Part shown: piece by piece, positions 59,005 through 64,000 of the stretch | How positions within the stretch are numbered: the stretch's first letter is position 1 | Layout: every line of letters begins with the position of its first letter | NCBI GenBank assembly: GCA_007922305.1 | Contig: ML677334.1 | Coordinates: 16,332,764 to 16,396,763, forward strand | DNA from: Dermatemys mawii | Lineage: Eukaryota > Chordata > Testudines > Dermatemydidae | Length of the DNA: 64,000 nt | Direction of reading: 5' to 3' | Notes under the pieces: generated by a model | What the model saw: only the letters and a program-made list of their open reading frames with translations | Database searches by the model: none | Told to the model about the DNA's origin: nothing | Program-made: the position numbers and the translations under genes

Positions 59005-59135
59005 AATTTAGACGGTAACCTCTTTTGGGCAGGGACAGTCTTTTTGTCCTCTGTTTGTACAGCACCTTGCACAAACTCTCCTACTCAAAGTATGGGGTTC
59101 CTAGTTGTTACCACAATAAAAATAAATACTAATTA
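59005..59135 (+). mobile_element. MIR-like SINE tail
   Basis: TTAGACGGTAACCTCTTTTG, GGGCAGGGACAGTCTTTTTG and TGTTTGTACAGCACCTTGCA, then AATAAAAATAAAT, follow the MIR-type 3' end found in reptiles. Confidence 0.75.
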
Positions 59136-59660
59136 ATATATTTTGTGCCCCACTGCCTTCCCCAAACAGCCCAAAAAACATTTTTATTGTTTGCTTCCCT
59201 CAGTTTTGAACATATCTTTGCTGTTTACCTTTTGAAGGCCTAAAATAGACTGTTACAGACTTCACAGCTGCGGGCTGTCTAGCATTGCCCAGTGCTTGAA
59301 AGGACCATGGCTGGTGTGTCCACTGCCACTACTAGATTCTTTGGCGTAAAAGATACCACCTATTGAGGGGAAGCATGATATCAGTGTTGGCTGTCAAAGT
59401 GAGAAAACAGTGACACTGAACAATACAGCCCTCTCCCCCTCCCTTGTGCTCCACTAACCCATCTGACAAGAGTAAAAGACCAAAGCCTATTGCAAGTCTT
59501 CTATAGGTGTTCTATATAGCATATTGCAAATAACAGTACTTCTGACCATGTCATTACTGCTACCACATTCTCCCTACTCATCTATGTCCTGGATAAGGGT
59601 ATGTATAATTTGGCAGGGGGTCAGAACTGAAAGGGAGAGGAGTTTTAGTTTAGTTTCTGA
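59136..59660. other. No gene seen
   Basis: Unassigned sequence up to the Harbinger target duplication TGA (59658-59660). Confidence 0.45.
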
Positions 59661-59687
59661 GGGCATGGCTACACTTGCAAATGTAGA
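59661..59687. repeat. Left terminal inverted repeat of the Harbinger element
   Basis: GGGCATGGCTACACTTGCAA and the following bases pair with 62901-62927. Confidence 0.9.
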
Positions 59688-60013
59688 GCGCTGTGAGTCA
59701 AACCAGCCCTCAGAGAGCACAGTATGGAAAGTGCTGCGGTGTGTTCACACTGTCAGCTGCAAGCACACTGGTGTGGCCATATTTGCGACACTTGCAGCGG
59801 TATTGGAAGTGATGCACTATGGGCAGCTATCCCACAGAACACCTCTTCCCATTCTGGTGCTGTGGCTTGTGGTGCAGGGCATTCTTGGTCCTATTCCAGT
59901 GGCCCATGATGCATTGCTTTGCATCCTAGCAATCCCAGTGCTTTGGTCCACACTTGGCACCAACTTTCAATATTGTTTGTACTGTGTGCTCTTCTTCCCT
60001 TTCGGTGTGCAGG

Positions 60014-60852
60014 AATGGATCCCAAAGCACTGAGGAATATACTGATGAGTCTCGCCAGCATGTCACAAATGGCAGTCGAGTTACTCCTTAAGCTACAAAC
60101 TGACAGTGAGGAGTTGGGCAATGAAATCGACTCGCATAATGCATGTGACACGATATTGCTTGTGGCATTCACAGACATGCTCACCACAATGGAACACTGT
60201 TTTTGGGCTCAGAAAACAAGCACTGAGTGATGGGATCACATCATTAGGCAAGTCTGGGATGACAAGCAGTGTCTGCAGAACTTTTAGATGAGAAAAGCCA
60301 CTTTCATGGGACTGTGTGATGAGCTTCCCGCACCCTGCGGCTCAAGGACATGAGACTGAGAGCTGCCCTGCCGCTGGAGAACCGGGTGGCTATTGCAATC
60401 TGAAAGCTGGCAACTCCAGACAGCTACTGATCAGTCACTTACCAGTTTGGAGTGGGAAAGTCGACATTGGAATCATGTTGATGCAATTCTTCAGGGCCAT
60501 TAATAGCATCCAGCTCAGAAGAACCATGACTCTGGGTAACGTGCATGACATTGTGGCTGACTTTGCATATATGGGTTTCCCTAACTGCAGAGGGGCAGTA
60601 GATGGGACACACATTCCAATTCTGGCACCAGCCCACCTAGCCTCCCAGTACATTAATCGGAAGGAGTATTTCTCAATGGTTCTCCTGGTGCTTATGGATC
60701 ACTGTGTGTGTTTCATTGGCATTAACACAGACTGATTTGGAAATGTGCATGACGCACATCCAGAGAGCAGGGCTATTAGAGGGGCCCAGCGTGGGGCTGC
60801 AAGGATTAAGGATACCTTGAGGGAGCAATTTGAGACTGAAAGCCACCAGTAA
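60014..60852 (+). pseudogene. PIF/Harbinger transposase (DDE superfamily), internally deleted
   Basis: This would cut and paste the element. From the ATG at 60014 (MDPKALRNILMSLASMSQMA) the frame gives a helical N-terminus. Then, in another frame, WDHIIRQVWDDKQCLQNF leads to a stop, and RLRAALPLENRVAIAI leads to a helix-turn-helix-like YQFGVGKST region, again frameshifted. The long open part 60316-60735 carries the catalytic start GFPNCRGAVDGTHIPI with the first acidic residue, YINRKEYFSMVLLVLMDH, and GINTD-FGNVHDA with the second. Directly after HDA the sequence jumps to IRGAQRGAARIKDTLREQFE, a C-terminal tail, so the segment with the third catalytic residue is deleted. At least three stops or shifts remain. 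Confidence 0.9.
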
Positions 60853-61024
60853 TGTTTGGTCCCCTGTACAGGAATGAAGTGCAGTGGTTCCAATGTTAGT
60901 AGAAATCTGTGTTTGCTACGCTGACTTGCAGTGCCTGTTGCTTTCCTGGGTGAAGGTATCTTTTACTTAATAATAAAGAATGTTTTCAAAGCCAAAAAAT
61001 CCATTTATTGAAAATAAAAGTCAT

Positions 61025-62510
61025 TTATTGGAAAGAAACACAACTGCTTGGGAAACAGAAAGGGCAGGGGGGTGGGGACACAAGGGAAAGAGTTTTGAGA
61101 CAAGGGCTGCAGGGGGAGCAGGTGCAGAAGTCCTCCTTCTGCATTGCTACGAGCGCCTGTATCAAGTCCTCTTGGCACTCCATAATGCTTAGCAGCCGCT
61201 CCGTGCTTTGGTGCTGGCATTCCGTAGTCTGCTGGCAAACCCTCCTTTCACTCTCCTGCCACTCCTGCGTTTTTTGATTTTCATTAAGGGTCTGCTGCAA
61301 TACTTCATGCAGCATGTCCTCTCTGCTTCTATGTGGATGCTTCCTAATTTCAATCAGTGATAAAAAGGACGGCTGAGATCTCAAGGTTGTACCTGTAAAG
61401 CCAAAATGCAACACTTAACAGAGGTAGCATTGTTCACACCAGACAGAGCAATGATTCAGCCGTACTTAAAGTAGACAAGCACAGTCTACACAATAGCAGA
61501 AATCGCCTGTCCCAAAGTGAGCGCACATCATGCATAGGAGCCCCAAAATGGTGAGTAAGCACGGAGGCAAGGGGGACTGATTGTTTCCTCTGGGATTCTT
61601 GGGGAGAGCCAACAGCTGCAGGAGGCACATATACTGAACACTGTCTCCGCATTTTCCACCTGAGTTAATCCTGGAAGCTATCTCGCTGTTGAGGGTGATC
61701 TGGGAAGCAAGGGAGGGTCTTCTACTACAGTGCAGCTTCCACCCTGGTCCATATGCATCTTTTCTGTGTGCAGCAATGATCCTCCCACCTGTCACGGCAC
61801 AGAGGCCATGTTAAACTGACTGAGACAAGGAGCACAATAGCTCTGCCAAGGAACCTATGCATGCAGATTGCCTTTGAAGAGACCACTGAGGCCGATTACT
61901 GCGCTGTGAGAGAGCACATCAATGCCCTATTCCGCATCTAGGCATGCATGCAGCCCTAACCCTCCTCGCACCAAGAGCCTGCACCGAACAACTTCCTTCC
62001 TAAAATAAAAGACTTACCGGACACCTCCTCTGGTGTTTGTTCTTCCCCAAGCACCAACCGCTATGACTGGTTACCTTCTTTCTGGCTTGAGAACAGCTTT
62101 TGGCTGCATCTAGGGATGCCAGCCTGTTCCCCTCCTCCTCAGCACCCTCGGTCCCGCTTCCCTCCTCCTCCTGCCTTGTTGAACTGGGCTCTGAAGTGTC
62201 CAAGGTGGCCTTTGGAGTGGAAGTGGGGTTGTCCCCAAATATTGCGTCCAGCTCTTTGTTGAAATGGCAGGTCGTGGGGGCAGCACTGGAGCAGCGGTTT
62301 GCCTCGCGGGCTTCGTGGTGGGCATTTCACAACTCAGCTTCTTCATTTTAATCCTGCACAGCTGTGTGTCCTGGTCATGGCCCCTTTCCATGTCCCTTAT
62401 ATCTGCCCAAAGGTATTGTAATTCCTATGGCTGGAGCGCAGCTGGGACTAGACTGCTTCCTCCCCCCAAACACTGATGAGGTCCAGCACCTCGCCATTAC
62501 TCCATACTCA
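61025..62510 (-). pseudogene. Myb/SANT-like accessory protein of the Harbinger element, broken
   Basis: The minus-strand start near 62505 reads WSNGEVLDLISVWGEEAV, a stop, then SQLRSSHRNYNTFGQI, the tri-helix Myb/SANT DNA-binding domain. CRIKMKKLSCEM and ACIDIC/serine-rich pieces follow in shifted frames (62391-62110, 62203-62000). The C-terminal open part 61414-61025 carries RSREDMLHEVLQQTLNENQK and a glutamine/glutamate-rich coiled coil. Such partners bind the transposase and element ends and carry it to the nucleus. The gap 61800-61420 may include an intron or decayed sequence. There are several stops and shifts. Confidence 0.82.
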
Positions 62511-62900
62511 GGATCTCCTGGCACATGGAAGCATGGTCACATGGAAAGATTCGCTGAGAGCATTCCATGCCTGGTTGAGCCAACAGGAAGGGGATTTTCA
62601 AAATTCCCAAACATTTAAAGGGTGGGTTTGACAGTTGGTCACAGGAGGGCAGGGCTGTCGAGTTCAAAGTGATGACCAGAGTGGCTAGAACAGACATTGT
62701 GGGACAGTTCTAGAGGCCAATCAGAGCGCATTAGGTGTCCACACTGGTGCTACAGTGCTCCAGTTGGGGCACATCAAGCGTTATGCCCCATAATCGTCAA
62801 AGAGGATTATCAGGAGCTCCAGCCTCGGAGTCCAGGCATTCTATGTGCTTTGCCAGTGTGGTCATATCATAAGTTAGGGCACCCTGGCTAATTTAATGTG

Positions 62901-62927
62901 CTCTAACTTGCAAGTGTTGCCATGCCC
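62901..62927. repeat. Right terminal inverted repeat of the Harbinger element
   Basis: The reverse complement starts GGGCATGGCAACACTTGCAA. Confidence 0.9.
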
Positions 62928-62930
62928 TGA

Positions 62931-63189
62931 GTCTTGTGGAGGATGCTTGATTTCTCTAAGCAAGTAGAGCCAAATCCTGAAAGCCTCACTCAGGCAAAAA
63001 TTCCTACTGCAGTCAGTAAAGAGAGGGGCCTTGTTTGTTGTGTTGTTGTAATTAAAATTGTTTTTTAAATGAATCCAGTTAAACCAGTGAAAATATATAT
63101 GTGGACACATTTAGGCCCCAGTCCTGCAAAAATGCATGCATGTACTTAACTTTGAATATATAAGCAGTCTCACATTTAGGTCCCAGTGA
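62931..63189. other. Repeat-like sequence, no gene
   Basis: AGCCAAATCCTGAAAGCCTC and CCCCAGTCCTGCAAAAATGC are phrases common in reptile non-coding repeats (the CCAATCCTGCAAA type). No family ends were fixed. Confidence 0.4.
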
Positions 63190-63577
63190 GTATGTTTGCA
63201 CTGCACACAAAGCCTGGGGCTCTATTCAAGTTTGAACCCAAGTCCCACTTTCATCCACACACAAATTAGTCTGACTTAGGTCAGCAAGCACTCAGGACCC
63301 CAGTGCTAGGAGTCTGAGTCCAAGTCCAAATCCTGCTCTGATTCACAGTGAGACTAAGACCTGTCATTTGGCAGTGAGAACACATCTCAAGCTTCAGGCA
63401 TGAGTCAGAAGGTCTGCCCAGTGCAGTATGGATGTGTTAGCCTGGCTGTGAGACCTGGATCCAGCAATTGTAAACCAAGGTTGACAATGCAGGTGGATGC
63501 TGAAGCATGGGCTTGGAAACACCAAGTCCACAAACCTAGGTTTCTCAGATCTGGATTTATAATGCAGGGTAGACCTA
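63190..63577. mobile_element. MITE-like element
   Basis: Left end GAGTATGTTTGCACTGCA and right end, on the other strand, GGTAGGTCTACCCTGCAT share a TANGTNTNCNCTGCA-type terminus. Non-coding; the open frames at 63394-63585 are chance. Confidence 0.5.
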
Positions 63578-63585
63578 CCCAATGA

Positions 63586-63771
63586 GGCTATGTCTACACT
63601 ATGTCATTTACATATGGTGCAGCTGCACCAATGCAGCTCCGCGGGTGTAGTGCTTCTGATGAAGACTCTCTAAGCTCTCCTTTGGCTTAATGACTCCTTC
63701 CTCCATGAGAGGTGGTAACTATGTCAATGGGAGAAGCTCTTCCATTTCCATAGCGCTATCTACATTGGCCC
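63586..63771. mobile_element. 186-bp PIF/Harbinger-type MITE with TGA flanks
   Basis: Left GGCTATGTCTACACTATGTC; right, on the other strand, GGGCCAATGTAGATAGCGCT. TGA flanks at 63583-63585 and 63772-63774. The same 3-bp duplication and a similar G-rich start occur at the autonomous-type element at 59661, suggesting mobilisation by a related transposase. Confidence 0.6.
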
Positions 63772-64000
63772 TGAGGTCACTATAATTTATGTTGATCGGG
63801 GTGTGGATTATTTTTAGTTCTAGTCCCCCATCCCTGCAAATAACGAAAGTTGTTTATGATCCTGGGAAGTCTCATATAGAATTGGTTGGATTGCCCCTCC
63901 CCCCATCATTGGAAAATTTGGAATTTGAAAAGGAATTAAAAACCAAAACTGAAACATTTTGATTCTGAAATGCTGCTGCACTGCCTGATTGGGATTCTAG
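63772..64000. other. No gene seen
   Basis: Unassigned sequence to the right edge. Confidence 0.45.

Larger units (their letters stand above)
59661..62927. mobile_element. PIF/Harbinger DNA transposon, 3267 bp, with both ends, TSD and both genes (inactive)
   Basis: The left end GGGCATGGCTACACTTGCAA and the right end, on the other strand, GGGCATGGCAACACTTGCAA differ at one of 20 positions, and similarity continues to about 27 bp (GTAGAGC/TTAGAGC). TGA flanks both ends (59658-59660, 62928-62930), a 3-bp target duplication as in PIF/Harbinger, though not the usual TWA. The plus strand carries a PIF-type transposase and the minus strand a Myb/SANT-like gene, converging toward about 61000. Both are broken. 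Confidence 0.92.

Noticed and set aside
1..64000. tRNA-derived Cry-type SINEs, tRNA genes, CRISPR arrays
   Set aside because: I looked for A/B-box SINE heads, cloverleaf-like segments and spaced identical repeats and saw none that I could support.

Overview
This is a stretch of vertebrate nuclear DNA with no recognisable host gene. It is built from AT-rich single-copy-like sequence and a dense, nested set of transposable-element remnants. The mixture points to a non-avian reptile, most likely a turtle: several CR1 LINE copies, an LTR family with TGTCATAA/TGACA ends, PIF/Harbinger elements with Myb/SANT-like partner genes, hAT MITEs and MIR-like SINE tails. The lineage call rests on recalled repeat families, not on a database search. 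A crocodilian is the main alternative.

Layout. 1-2373: 5' half of a minus-strand LTR retroelement (LTR, leader, gag with a SCAN-like capsid end and a zinc knuckle, then the start of protease), running off the left edge. 2780-3240: hAT-type transposase fragment. 5430-8501: decayed plus-strand CR1. 9075-11650: minus-strand CR1 carrying a 229-bp hAT MITE with an 8-bp target duplication. 12740-13910: G-rich repeat. 15400-16130: GC-rich block with 36-bp and 81-bp tandem repeats. 19670-19943 and 25438-25650: MITEs. 26990-29940: Ty3/Gypsy skeleton lacking most of reverse transcriptase. 34300-41400: about 7 kb with almost nothing recognisable. 41419-44410: two minus-strand CR1s, one interrupted by a 136-bp Penelope/hammerhead-like insert and the other by a 584-bp hAT MITE, with an LTR-like block between them. 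47380-52165 and about 56120-58490: two related PIF/Harbinger-type copies (A and B). Copy A holds a MITE which itself holds an 800-bp solo LTR. 59661-62927: a nearly complete PIF/Harbinger element with both ends, a 3-bp TSD and both genes, all broken. 63190-63771: two abutting MITEs.

Every open frame of interest belongs to a mobile element and is interrupted by stops or frameshifts, so nothing here is expected to make a functional protein. The value of the window is its insertion chronology: several insertions are supported directly by target-site duplications or by restored continuity of the host element. It also preserves domain ancestries, notably SCAN-like Gag and the Myb/SANT plus DDE transposase pairing. 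I saw no rRNA, tRNA, CRISPR array or host exon that I could defend.
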